64,000 nt of DNA from Pseudophaeobacter leonis (lineage in GTDB: Bacteria; Pseudomonadota; Alphaproteobacteria; Rhodobacterales; Rhodobacteraceae), in the NCBI RefSeq assembly GCF_002087335.1, contig NZ_MWVJ01000113.1, forward strand, positions 1 to 64,000. The letters run 5' to 3'. A program made the position numbers and the translations under genes. This document shows positions 39,493-49,602 of the stretch, piece after piece (position 1 is the first letter of the stretch; each line of letters opens with the position of its first letter). The notes beneath the pieces were generated by a model. That model had not been told where the DNA came from and ran no database searches. It was given only the letters and a program-made list of their open reading frames with translations.

Positions 39493-41315
39493 ATGCCGCT
39501 TTCTGAAACAGATCTGATCCGCTTTCTGACCTCCGTGCACCCCTATGACAGCCTTGCCCTCCAGGTCCTGAGGGATCTCGCGCCAAAGTTTCAAATCCTG
39601 TCGATCACCCCCGGCACACAGGTCTATGGCCTGGGCGAGGATCTCGCAGGTCTGTATCTGGTGCACCACGGCGAGGTCGAAGTGATGGACGAAAACGGCA
39701 TGGCGATCTCTGTTCTGGGGTCGCGAAATTCTTTTGGTGAACGGGGGCTGACCCGTGGCGGACGGGCTGTCACCTCTGCCACCGCCTCAATGGCATCTGT
39801 ACTGCTACTGCTACCCCGCGATGATTTTGAAGCGCTGATGCAGGCCGAACCCGCGGTTGCCCGCTTCATTGATCGCCGCCGACCTGAGGCCAGTCGCCAG
39901 AATGGTCTCACCACAATCCGCGCCGAAAGCATCATGGCAGCGCCTCCTGTCACCTGTTCGGCGGGGCTCACCTGTCAGGGTGCGGCCCAACTGATGCGCC
40001 AGCATCATATCTCTTGTGTCTGCATCAGTGACGGTGACGCCCTGCAGGGCATCCTGACCACCCGTGACCTCACCGAGAAACTGCTGTCCGAGGGCCTGCC
40101 CTTCTCGACCCCCGTGTCGCAGATCATGACCCGAGCGCCCCATTGCCTGCCCCCCTCTGCCATTGGATCAGACGTGCTGCACGCGATGATGGAGCTGCAT
40201 ATCGGCCATATACCAATCGTGCAAAACGGCAGCCTGCTGGGCATCACCCCCCAGCCCGATCTGACCCGGTTTCAGGCCGTCAGCTCGGCTGAGCTGGTCT
40301 CCAGCCTGTGAGCGCCACCACGGCAGAGGCGATGGCAAAGGTCACAGCTGAGATTCCGCGTCTGCTCGTACAGCTGGTGGCCGGCGGCAACCGCCACGAG
40401 GTGGTCACCCGGCTGATCACAGATATTGCCGACACCGTCACCCGACGCCTGCTGACCCTGGCAGAGGAGAAACTGGGACCAGCTCCGGTTCCCTATCTCT
40501 GGCTTGCCTGTGGCAGTCAGGGCCGACAAGAACAGACCGGCGTGTCGGATCAAGACAAATGCCTGATCCTGGCCGATACGGTCGACGCCAAGGGCGAGGC
40601 CTATTTTGCCGCGCTGGCCGCCTTTGTCTGTGACGGGCTCAATACCTGCGGCTATGTCTATTGCCCTGGCGATATGATGGCCTCAAACCCGCGCTGGCGT
40701 CAGCCGCTGCGCATCTGGCGCGACTATTTTGACGGCTGGATCAACAAACCCGGCCCCGAAGCACAAATGCTGGCCTCGGTGATGTTTGATCTGCGCCCGA
40801 TTGGCGGCGACCCCAGCCTGTTTGCAGGGCTGCAGACAGAGGTTCTGGCCGCCGCCTGCGCCAATTCGATCTTTGTCGCGCATCTAACCTCAAACGAGCT
40901 GAAACACACACCTCCCCTGGGCCTGTTGCGCGGCTTTGCCACCATCCGGTCAGGAGAGCACCGCAACACACTGGACATGAAGCACAATGGCGTGGTTCCG
41001 GTCACCGATCTGGGGCGTATCTATGCGCTGCAGGCCAGGATCCCGGCGGTAAACACCCGCGCCCGCCTTGAGGCCGCAGCTGCCGTCGGCGCGATCAGCC
41101 CAAGCGGGGCGCGCGATCTGATAGATGCCTATGACCTGAACGCCCCGACCCGGCTGGAACATCAGGCCGCTCTGGTGCGCCGCGGCGCAGCGCCAGATAA
41201 CTACCTGATGCCCTCCACTCTGTCCGACTTTGAGCGAAGTCATCTGCGCGATGCCTTTGTTGTGGTAAAAACCATGCAATCCGCGCTTGGACACGGTAAA
41301 TCTATGCTCGGCTGA
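39493..41315 (+). pseudogene. cNMP-CBS-DUF294 protein with one 1-base deletion
   Basis: About 607 residues after repair. Order: cyclic-nucleotide-type domain (residues 15-125), two CBS domains (140-265), DUF294 nucleotidyltransferase with CGSQGRQEQTGVSDQDKCL (GS-GRxE-DxD), DUF294 C-terminal domain. The frame breaks near 40308 at CTGTGAGCG; one base restores it. A GTGA overlap of two genes is an alternative reading, but homologues I know of are single. It follows acs and the acetate symporter, as in many Roseobacters. Confidence 0.78.
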
Positions 41316-41430
41316 GCCCTATCATGCTCTGCCGGGCGCGCGCACGCTCAGGCCCGACAGGGTACAAAGGGCACAACAGACCCAGCAAGCAAGCTTCGAC
41401 AGCTGGCACCAAACGCACAAAGGATAGCCT

Positions 41431-41949
41431 ATGTTTCTGGAATTGATTGCAGTGATTTTTGCCGGTGTGGCGGTGGCTGGTGTCGTCATGCTGGTCAACC
41501 GGACGCTTGGCAACCGACTGCCTGCATGGCTGGCTCCGGTGGCTGCAGGGCTTGCGATGATTGGCGTCACGGTCGCGTCGGAATACGGCTGGTACGGGCG
41601 CACGGTTGCCAATCTGCCCGACGGGCTGGTGGTCGCCGAAGCGGTGGAGCGCCAGAGTTTTTACCGCCCCTGGACCTATGTGGTGCCCTACACTGAGCGC
41701 TTTGTCGCCGTTGACACCGCCACCCTGCGCAGCCATTCCAACCAGCCTGACCAGCATCTGGCAGAAATCTTTTTCTTTGGCCGTTGGGCCCCCATCAGCC
41801 AGCTGACCACCGTAGTGGATTGCGCCTCCTGGCGGCGCGCCGTGGTTGCCGCACAGACCACGTTTTCCGACACGGGTGAAATTGACGGCGTGGACTGGAT
41901 CTCACCGTCGCGCAAGGATGCCATACTGACCGCAGTTTGTGGAGGCTGA
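41431..41949 (+). CDS. Hypothetical membrane protein in the acetate locus
   Basis: 172 residues. Three hydrophobic segments in the first 60 residues (LIAVIFAGVAVAGVVMLV, WLAPVAAGLAMIGVTVA). The C-part is soluble with FFFGRWAPISQLTTVVDC. Not recognised. Three bases before the exonuclease gene, so probably one operon. Confidence 0.7.
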   Translation: MFLELIAVIFAGVAVAGVVMLVNRTLGNRLPAWLAPVAAGLAMIGVTVASEYGWYGRTVANLPDGLVVAEAVERQSFYRPWTYVVPYTERFVAVDTATLRSHSNQPDQHLAEIFFFGRWAPISQLTTVVDCASWRRAVVAAQTTFSDTGEIDGVDWISPSRKDAILTAVCGG

Positions 41950-41952
41950 GCT

Positions 41953-43408
41953 ATGCTGACCTATCTGAGCCTTCGGTTACGGATCTTTCTGTTTTTTTGC
42001 CTGCTGGCCTTTGGCTCCATCGCGGTGGTCATGGCAGGGCTCTGGATCAGTTATCAGCGCGCAGGCCTGCCTGCGCTGCTGGACCCCTTTGTTTTTGCAG
42101 GCCTGCTTAGCTCGTTTTCCATTCTGGGGCTGTGTGCTGCCATCTGGTTGTTGTTTGACGAGCATGTCGCCAAGCCGATCGAGGCTCTGGCCTCGCAGAT
42201 GCGGGTGCGGGCCCATGGCGGTGTGAGCCGTGCTATTGATGAAAAATTCGCCCGGTATCTTGGCGATCTTGCACCTGCGGCCGCCGGGCTCGCCGGGCAG
42301 CTGGGCGATGCAACCCTGCTCCGCGCCCGCGATATAGCCGAGGAAACCGCCCGACTGGAGGCAGAAAAGGCGCGCCTTACCGCTCTGTTGAGCGAGCTGC
42401 CTGTCGCCACCGTCCTGCTGGGGCCTGACCATCGCATTGTTCTTTATGATGCGCAGGCGGCAGCCGTGCTGGCCCAGATCGCGCATCCGCGTCTCAATGC
42501 CTGTCTGTTTGACTATCTGGATCAGGCCGCACTGAAGGCGGCGCATAAACAGATGATCAGGACCGGCAAAGAAGTCCTTGCCAGTGTCACGGGGCGCGAC
42601 GGGGCGCAAAGCTATAGCCTGCGCCTGAAACCGCTGGGAGAGGGTGAGGGCTATATCGGTCATATTTGACGCAGCCGTGGCCGAAATCTCCCCGGAGGCG
42701 GCGCGGCCGCTGATTTTTGACTTTGATCTGCTCGACCGGCCCCTGCTGGAGATCGAGGACCGGCCCCTAAAAGAGCTGTGCTTTGCGGTGTTTGATACCG
42801 AAACCACGGGGCTTTTGCCGCATAAGGACGAGATCGTGCAGATCGGCGCCCTCAGGGTGCTAAACGGCCGCCTCATCGAAGGCGAGCAGTTTGACACCCT
42901 TGTGGATCCACAGCGGCCCATTCCAGAGGCGTCAACCCGGGTTCATGGCGTCAGCGATGACATGGTCCGGGGGGCACCGGTTATTGCCAAGGCGGCTGCC
43001 GCCTTTCATCTTTTTGCCTCGGATGCAGTGATCGTGGCGCATAATGCGCCTTTTGACATGGCCTTTCTGCGCCGCCACGCGGCGGCTGCAAAGGTGCAAT
43101 GGGATCACCCTATTCTGGACACGGTGCTGCTGAGCGCCGTTCTTTTTGGCGCCTCGGTTCCACACACGCTTGATGCGCTGTGCGACAGGCTGGACATCAC
43201 CATTCCCACCGCACTGCGCCACACCGCACTGGGCGATGCCCAGGCCACCGCCGAAGCGCTGGTCAAAATGATCCCGATGCTGCAGGCGCTCGGCTTTGAC
43301 ACTTTGGGTGAGGTCATTGCCCAGACGCGCCGCCACGGACGCCTGTTGGAAGACCTGAACCCGGTGGACAATCACGGTGGCACATGGCAGGCAGGCAGCA
43401 AGACCTGA
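41953..43408 (+). pseudogene. Membrane-PAS-exonuclease protein (DnaQ-like), one 1-base insertion
   Basis: About 484 residues after repair. Two membrane helices at the N-end, a HAMP-like linker, a PAS-type region (LSELPVATVLLGPDHRIVLYD), then a DnaQ-type exonuclease: FDTETTGLLPHKDEIVQIGA, HNAPFDMAFL and HTALGDAQATAEAL. The frame breaks near 42655; removing one G gives GYIVIFDAAVAEIS. This is an exonuclease tethered to the membrane; such fusions are usual in Rhodobacterales near acs. The nucleic acid target is not known. Confidence 0.8.
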
Positions 43409-43423
43409 ACAAAGGCGCGCGAC

Positions 43424-43924
43424 ATGCCACAAACCAGTTTCATTCCCGGTGCTGACACCGCCCGGGCCTACAGGGATGCCCTGGGATGCTTTGGCACCGG
43501 GGTTACAGTTGTGACCACCATGACCGAAAGTGGCCCTCTGGCGATCACGGTCAACAGCTTCACCTCCGTCTCAATAGAGCCGCCACTGCTGCTCTGGTGC
43601 CCGGGCCACAGCTCTTTGCGCCATGACGCCTTTGTCTCAGCCAAGAGCTTTTCCATCCATGTTCTCGCTGAAGACCAGCTGGAAATGGCACAGCACTTTG
43701 CCCGCGATGGCGATAGTTTCACCGAGGTGGACTGGCATCTCAGCGAGGCGCAGACCCCTGCCCTGTCCGGCCCCATCGCCCGCTTTGACTGTCGCCACTA
43801 TGCCGCACATCCCGCAGGCGATCACACCATAGTACTGGGCCAGGTGACCTCCGTCACGACGCGCCCCGGCAATGGCTTGATCTTTAAACACGGGCAGTAC
43901 GGTGGATTCCTGGGGCAGCTTTAG
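43424..43924 (+). CDS. Flavin reductase family protein
   Basis: 166 residues, flavin reductase-like fold. YRDALGCFGTGVTVVTTMTE, ITVNSFTSVSIEPPLLLWCPG and GLIFKHGQYGGF are the family blocks. Reduces FMN/FAD with NADH for a partner oxygenase, which is not evident here. Confidence 0.88.
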   Translation: MPQTSFIPGADTARAYRDALGCFGTGVTVVTTMTESGPLAITVNSFTSVSIEPPLLLWCPGHSSLRHDAFVSAKSFSIHVLAEDQLEMAQHFARDGDSFTEVDWHLSEAQTPALSGPIARFDCRHYAAHPAGDHTIVLGQVTSVTTRPGNGLIFKHGQYGGFLGQL

Positions 43925-43986
43925 ACGCGCTCCTGCTTACCCCTTGATAAATATCCGCTTCAGGCCTATGAGGCCGCACAAAAAAA

Positions 43987-44022
43987 CCGCCAAACCCAGG
44001 GGTTCAGCGGACTAATTTTTCT
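43987..44022 (+). terminator. Terminator of the flavin reductase gene
   Basis: CCGC-N2-AACCC and GGTT-N2-GCGG form an imperfect stem, followed by ACTAATTTTT. Confidence 0.7.
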
Positions 44023-44098
44023 CAGAGGGGCCGGTCTGATCCTGTCCCCAAGCCTCCTCAACGGACCGAACGATCCCTTGAGGAGAACAGGCGCAGGC

Positions 44099-45085
44099 TT
44101 ACTTCAGAGCGGCGTCGGTGATGACATGGCTCCAGGCGCCTTCAGGCATCTTGGTGATAACGGGCGAGTCGCCGCCTTCGAGCAGGGTTTTTACGGTGCG
44201 CTCATAGTCGGCCACATCCAGCGCGCCATTGCTGCCGGCGGTCAGTTTGGCAACTTCACGCATCATACGCTGCTGGTGCATTTCGGTCTGCGCGCCAGAG
44301 GCATCGTTTTCCAGAATGATATCAGCGGCCTCATCAGGATTCGCTTCAGCGTATTTCCAGCCCTTCATCGAGGCGCGCACAAAACGCTCCATTTTGGCGA
44401 CAAAAGCCGGGTCTTCCAGGTTCTCTTCCAGCACATAAAGACCATCTTCCAGCGTCGCGACGCCCTGATCCTCATATTTGAAGGTGATCAGCTTTTCGGG
44501 AGCCACACCGGAATCGATGACCTGCCAGTACTCGTTGTAGGTCATGGTCGAGATGCAATCGGCCTGACGCTGCAACAGAGGGTCAACGTTAAAGCCCTGC
44601 TTCAGAACCTCGACGCCCATCTCTCCCTTGGCTTCGGTTGAGATCCCCAGCTTGCTCATCCAGCTCATGAAGGGGAATTCATTGCCAAAGAACCATACAC
44701 CCAGGGTACGGTTGGACAGATCCGCAGGCGTCGCAATGCCGGCGTCTTTCCAGCAGGTCAGCTGCATGCCAGAGCTTTTGTAGGGCTGGGCGATATTGAC
44801 CAGCGGCAGACCCTTTTCGCGGGCCGCCAGGGCGGCAGGCATCCACTCAACAGTGACGTCAGCGCCGCCACCGGCAATAACCTGAGTTGGTGCAATGTCT
44901 GGGCCACCCGGCAGGATGGTGACGTTCAGGTCTTCTTCGCCGTAAAAGCCCTTATCCAAGGCCACATAGTAGCCAGCGAACTGTGCCTGTGTCACCCATT
45001 TCAGCTGCAGTTTTACATCGTCCGACGCCTGTGCGGCACCGACAGTTGCAAGTGCCAGACCGGCTGCTGTCAAAATGTGTTTCAT
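44099..45085 (-). CDS. ABC substrate-binding protein (NMT1/THI5-like) of the pyrimidine locus
   Basis: 328 residues. Signal ILTAAGLALATVGAAQA. LKWVTQAQFAGYYVALDKGFYGEEDLNV is the NMT1/THI5-like start used for pyrimidine precursors and related heterocycles; then TVEWMPAALAAREKGLPLVNIAQPY. Downstream of the permeases and in the same operon direction as dihydropyrimidinase, so uracil/thymine or a product is the likely cargo. Confidence 0.85.
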   Translation of the reverse strand: MKHILTAAGLALATVGAAQASDDVKLQLKWVTQAQFAGYYVALDKGFYGEEDLNVTILPGGPDIAPTQVIAGGGADVTVEWMPAALAAREKGLPLVNIAQPYKSSGMQLTCWKDAGIATPADLSNRTLGVWFFGNEFPFMSWMSKLGISTEAKGEMGVEVLKQGFNVDPLLQRQADCISTMTYNEYWQVIDSGVAPEKLITFKYEDQGVATLEDGLYVLEENLEDPAFVAKMERFVRASMKGWKYAEANPDEAADIILENDASGAQTEMHQQRMMREVAKLTAGSNGALDVADYERTVKTLLEGGDSPVITKMPEGAWSHVITDAALK

Positions 45086-45310
45086 GAGATCGTTCTCCCT
45101 GATTTAGGTTATGAAGAAAGCTTGCGCGAATTTGACCCTTCGATCAAATATTATTATTTTATTTACCTAAAACCTTTAGGCTTTTTGCGCAGCTCTTGAG
45201 CGTTGTTTCCGGTCACGTGGTTAATTTTTCACCATCTTAAAGGACCAGACCAGAGCGCTCCTCTGGTCATAGCCACCCCGCGCCAAAACACGGAGTGGCC
45301 TGATAATGTT

Positions 45311-46155
45311 TTAGCCGCGCTGTGACGGGTGCCAGAAGGTCAGGCTTTTCTCGACCAAAGCGATTGTGCCGTAAAACAAAGACCCGGCAAGAGCTGCCAT
45401 CACGATTTCGGCCCAGACCATATCAAGCGCCAACTGGCCAACGCTGGTAGAAATCCGAAACCCCATCCCGACGGTGGGCGAGCCAAAGAATTCAGCAACG
45501 ATCGCACCAACCAGCGCCAGCGTGGTCGAGATCTTGAGCCCGTTAAAGATAAAGGGCAAGGCGGCCGGCAGGCGCAGCTTGAAAAAGCTCTGCCAGTAGC
45601 TGGCGGCATAGGTCTGCATCAGATCGCGCTGCATGGCAGAGGTTTCGCGCAGGCCCGCAACCGTGTTCACCAGCATGGGAAAGAACACCATGACCACCAC
45701 AACAGCCGCCTTGGACTGCCAGTCAAAGCCAAACCACATCACCAGAATGGGGGCCGTGCCAACATCGGCAGCGCCGCGACAAAATTGCCCACCGGCAACA
45801 GCCCGCGACGCAAAAAGTCACTGCGATCCACCGCAACAGCCATCAAAAGCGCCGCAGAGCAGCCCATGATATAGCCCGACAGCGCCCCCTTCAGGAAGGT
45901 CTGCTGCAGATCCTTCCACAGGATCGGCAAGGAGCTGGCAAAGCGGTCAGCAATCAGGCTCGGCGCTGGCAGGATCACCATCGACACCTCAAGCCCCCGC
46001 ACCAAAAGCTCCCATATTATCAGCACAGTGACACCAAAGATCACAGGCACCAGCAGTTTAACTGCACGGGTGCTGGCGGCGGCAGAGTTGGCGAGACGGC
46101 TGTTCAGCCACCAGCCAGCACACCAGACCACCACAGCAAGAATGACTTCAATCAT
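45311..46155 (-). pseudogene. ABC transporter permease 2, one 1-base deletion
   Basis: 281 residues after repair. BPD transport permease: SGYIMGCSAALLMAVAV, then ETSAMQRDLMQTYAASYWQSFFKLRLPAALPFIFNGLKI (EAA loop). The frame breaks near 45755; one T restores ALPIVGTAPILVMWFGF. ATGA overlap with permease 1. Confidence 0.85.
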
Positions 46156-47068
46156 GACACCATTCCCATCCGTTTGAGCACTGCCTTCTCGATGAGTTCA
46201 AGCAAGGCCACCAAGAGCCCGGCCAGAATGGCTGCGGCAAACAGGGCTGACCAGATTTGCACGGTCTGGCCATAATAACTGCCCGCCAACAGACGCGCGC
46301 CAAGGCCGGAAACCGCACCCGTTGGCAGCTCTCCCACGATAGCCCCCAGCAGGGACGCCGCGATGCCGATCTTGAGCGAGGTAAAGAGATAGGGCATCGA
46401 CGACGGCAGCCGCAGCTTCCAAAAGCCCTGATTGGTATTGGCACTATAGGTTTTCAGCAGATCCAGCTGCATCGCATCCGGGCTGCGCAAGCCCTTTACC
46501 ATGCCAACCACCACAGGAAAGAAGCTGAGATAGGCCGAGATGATCGCCTTGGGCAGGATGCCTTGCACCCCGATTGAGTAGAGCACCACGATAATCATCG
46601 GTGCCAGCGCAATAATCGGGGTGGTCTGACTGACGATAGCCCAGGGCATCACCGACATATCCATCACGCGTGAATGCACAATCCCCACGGCGAGCAAAAT
46701 GCCCAGGCCAGTGCCGATGACAAACCCCAGCAAGGTTGCCTTTAGCGTCACCTGCGCGTGATAGACCAGCGAGCGTTTCGAGGTGACTTTCTTCTGAACC
46801 GTGGTCTTCCACAGCTCTGACATCACCTGATGCGGCGCCGGCAGACGCGGCCGGTCCTGCGCAAAGGTATCGGCGATGGCAAATGTATTGCCAGCAACCA
46901 GGCCAAAGGTCCCCATGTCGCGGCGCGCTTTAGAGGTCGCAGGGGTGACTTCGGCCCCGGCGCGTTCAGCGGCGTCCAGCACGCCCTTGATGTTCATCGG
47001 CACGCAGGCGGCGTACCAAAAGGCCACAATGGCCGCAGCACGGTGAGGACGGAAAGAAAAGTCTTCAT
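46152..47068 (-). pseudogene. ABC transporter permease 1, one 1-base deletion
   Basis: 305 residues after repair. Start at 47068 (MKTFLSVLTV); the frame breaks within 15 codons near 47040, where one G restores VAAAIVAFWYAACVPMNIKGV. EAA loop KLRLPSSMPYLFTSLKIGIAASLLGAIVGELP. Pairs with permease 2. Confidence 0.85.
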
Positions 47069-47104
47069 ACCCCCGCCTCCCTTGTCAGAATGACACGCAG
47101 AAGA

Positions 47105-47926
47105 TCAATCATCGGCATGCCCTGCCCGCAGGCCTTCGCGGACCCGGTGGGCGATGTCGATAAATTCCTGGCTGTCGCGAATATCCAGCGGGCGTTCGCG
47201 CGGCAAGGTGCTCTCGATCACATCGGTAATGCGGCCCGGACGCGGGCTCATCACTACGATCTTGGTCGACAGATACACCGCCTCGGGGATCGAGTGGGTG
47301 ACAAAACCGATGGTTTTGTTGGTGCGCGCCCAGAGCTTCAAAAGCTGCTCATTGAGGTGGTCGCGGACAATTTCATCCAGCGCCCCAAAAGGCTCGTCCA
47401 TCAGCAGGATATCGGCATCAAAGGCCAGCGCGCGCGCAATACTGGCACGCTGCTGCATGCCGCCCGACAACTGCCAGGGGTATTTTCCACCAAAGCCCGT
47501 AAGCTCTACCAGTTCCAGCACCTGCTCTACACGTTTGTCTTGTTCGGCCTTTGAGTACCCCATGATTTCAAGCGGCAGCTTGATATTCTTGGCAATGGTG
47601 CGCCAGGGATACAGACCAGCGGCCTGAAACACATAGCCATAGGCGCGCTGTTTGCGGGCCTCATCCGGGCTCATGCCATTGACCGTGATAGAGCCGCCCG
47701 TGGGATGTTCCAGCGCCGCCATCACCCGCAAAAACGTGGTTTTGCCACAGCCCGAGGGGCCGATAAAGCTGACAAAATCGCCCTTGTTGATGGTGAGGTT
47801 CACATCCTTAAGCGCCTGCACCGAGCCGTCATTTGTCGGGAAAACCAGATCTAGGTTTTTCGCTTCGACGACGGCCTCGGTGGCACCTTGTTGGGCATGG
47901 GCCTGGGTAGTCGTTTGAGTATTCAT
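47105..47926 (-). CDS. ABC transporter ATPase of the pyrimidine locus
   Basis: 273 residues. Walker A GPSGCGKTT, signature LSGGMQQRASIARAL, Walker B ILLMDEPFGALD, switch His in FVTHSIPEA. TauB/SsuB/NMT type. First transporter gene downstream of hydA. Confidence 0.92.
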   Translation of the reverse strand: MNTQTTTQAHAQQGATEAVVEAKNLDLVFPTNDGSVQALKDVNLTINKGDFVSFIGPSGCGKTTFLRVMAALEHPTGGSITVNGMSPDEARKQRAYGYVFQAAGLYPWRTIAKNIKLPLEIMGYSKAEQDKRVEQVLELVELTGFGGKYPWQLSGGMQQRASIARALAFDADILLMDEPFGALDEIVRDHLNEQLLKLWARTNKTIGFVTHSIPEAVYLSTKIVVMSPRPGRITDVIESTLPRERPLDIRDSQEFIDIAHRVREGLRAGHADD

Positions 47927-48004
47927 TTCTTCGCCTTGCTCAGACTATGAGTGGGCCGCCTCAAAGACAGACACGCGATGTCGGTCCGGGGCAGCCCAGC
48001 TCTT

Positions 48005-49459
48005 TTATACGCCGGTTGCGGGAATGCCAGTGCGTTCTACAGGCCGCGGCGCGGTCAGCTCTTTCCAGCTGGAGAGTGCCTTGTTCACCGTGGTGTTGGC
48101 TTCGCGCTCAACAAAGCGGCCATGGCCTTCCTGGGTGCGGATTTCACCATCATGCACCGCAACCTGGCCACGTGTCAGGGTAAAGCGCGGCAGGCCTTTG
48201 ACCTCTTTGCCCTCAAAGACGTTGTAATCGATGGCCGACTGCTGCGTCCCTGCGGTGATCGTTTTGGACTTTTCCGGATCCCACACCACCAGATCGGCAT
48301 CGGCCCCCACCAGAACCGCACCCTTTTTCGGGTAGCAATTCAGGATCTTGGCAATATTGGTCGAGGTCACCGCGACAAACTCGTTCGGGGTGATGCGGCC
48401 GGTGGCGACGCCATGGGTCCAGAGCATCGGCATCCGGTCTTCAAGGCCGCCGGTGCCATTGGGGATCTTGGTGAAATCGCCAAGGCCATAGCGTTTCTGC
48501 TCGGTCGAGAAGGCACAGTGATCGGTGGCAACCACCGAAAGCGAGCCCGACTGCAGACCGGCCCAGAGGCTGTCCTGGTGCATTTTATTGCGGAAGGGTG
48601 GCGACATGACACGACGGGCGGCGTGGTCCCAATCGGGGTTGAAATACTCGCTCTCGTCCAGCGTCAGGTGCTGGATCAGCGGCTCGCCCCAGACCCGTTT
48701 GCCCTGCTGACGCGCCCGGCGAATGGCCTCATGGCTGTCCTCGCAGGAGGTATGCACCACATAGAGCGGAACACCCGCCATATCAGCGATCATGATGGCA
48801 CGGTTGGTGGCCTCGCCTTCGACCTGGGGAGGGCGTGAATAGGCATGTGCCTCGGGGCCGGTATTGCCTTCGGCCAGCAGCTTGGCCGAGAGTTCCGCCA
48901 CCACATCACCGTTTTCGGCATGCACCATGGCGATGCCACCCAGCTCCGACAGACGCTTAAAGCTGGAATACATCTCGTCATCATTGACCATCAAAGCGCC
49001 CTTATAGGCCATGAAGTGCTTGAAGGTATTGATGCCGCGGGTCTCGATCACCGTCTTCATGTCGTCAAAGACCTGCTCGCCCCACCAGGTCACAGCCATG
49101 TGGAACGAGTAGTCGCAGTTGGCGCGGGTCGATTTATTATCCCAGCGCTTTAGCGCGTCCAGCATGCCTTCGCCCGGGTTTGGCAGGGCAAAATCCACCA
49201 CCATCGTGGTGCCGCCAGCCAGACCGGCACGGGTGCCAGATTCAAAATCATCGGTGGAATAGGTGCCCATAAAGGGCATTTCCAGATGGGTATGCGGGTC
49301 AATCCCGCCCGGCATGACATAGCAGCCGGTGGCGTCGAGTTCTTCGTCGCCCTTCAGATTGGCGCCGATCTGGGTGATCACACCACCTTCGATCAAAACA
49401 TCCGCTTTGTAGGTAAGGTCGGCCGTGACGATTGTGCCGTTCTTGATGACTTTACTCAT
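48005..49459 (-). CDS. hydA: Dihydropyrimidinase
   Basis: 484 residues. Opens dihydrouracil/dihydrothymine to N-carbamoyl-beta-alanine (or methyl form). Metal site DPHTHLEMPFMG, carbamylated lysine in FMAYKGALMV, HAENGDVVAEL and VVHTSCEDS, DHCAFSTEQK. Middle step of the Pyd pathway. Confidence 0.95.
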   Translation of the reverse strand: MSKVIKNGTIVTADLTYKADVLIEGGVITQIGANLKGDEELDATGCYVMPGGIDPHTHLEMPFMGTYSTDDFESGTRAGLAGGTTMVVDFALPNPGEGMLDALKRWDNKSTRANCDYSFHMAVTWWGEQVFDDMKTVIETRGINTFKHFMAYKGALMVNDDEMYSSFKRLSELGGIAMVHAENGDVVAELSAKLLAEGNTGPEAHAYSRPPQVEGEATNRAIMIADMAGVPLYVVHTSCEDSHEAIRRARQQGKRVWGEPLIQHLTLDESEYFNPDWDHAARRVMSPPFRNKMHQDSLWAGLQSGSLSVVATDHCAFSTEQKRYGLGDFTKIPNGTGGLEDRMPMLWTHGVATGRITPNEFVAVTSTNIAKILNCYPKKGAVLVGADADLVVWDPEKSKTITAGTQQSAIDYNVFEGKEVKGLPRFTLTRGQVAVHDGEIRTQEGHGRFVEREANTTVNKALSSWKELTAPRPVERTGIPATGV

Positions 49460-49602
49460 GAATAAAACTCCCTGAGACGGGGCGATTTACGCCTCCAATG
49501 TTTCTTTTGCCGCGTGTCGCGCGCGCTGTTTTTTGCATCTGTCCCGAAACTCTCGGGGCGCAGCCCTGCTGGGACTGCACGGTCAGAGCCCTGTTTGCTG
49601 GG

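Noticed and set aside
40308-41315. DUF294 domain as a separate gene with GTGA overlap
   Set aside because: Possible, but the joined length fits the family and the window has many one-base deletions, so a single broken gene is preferred.
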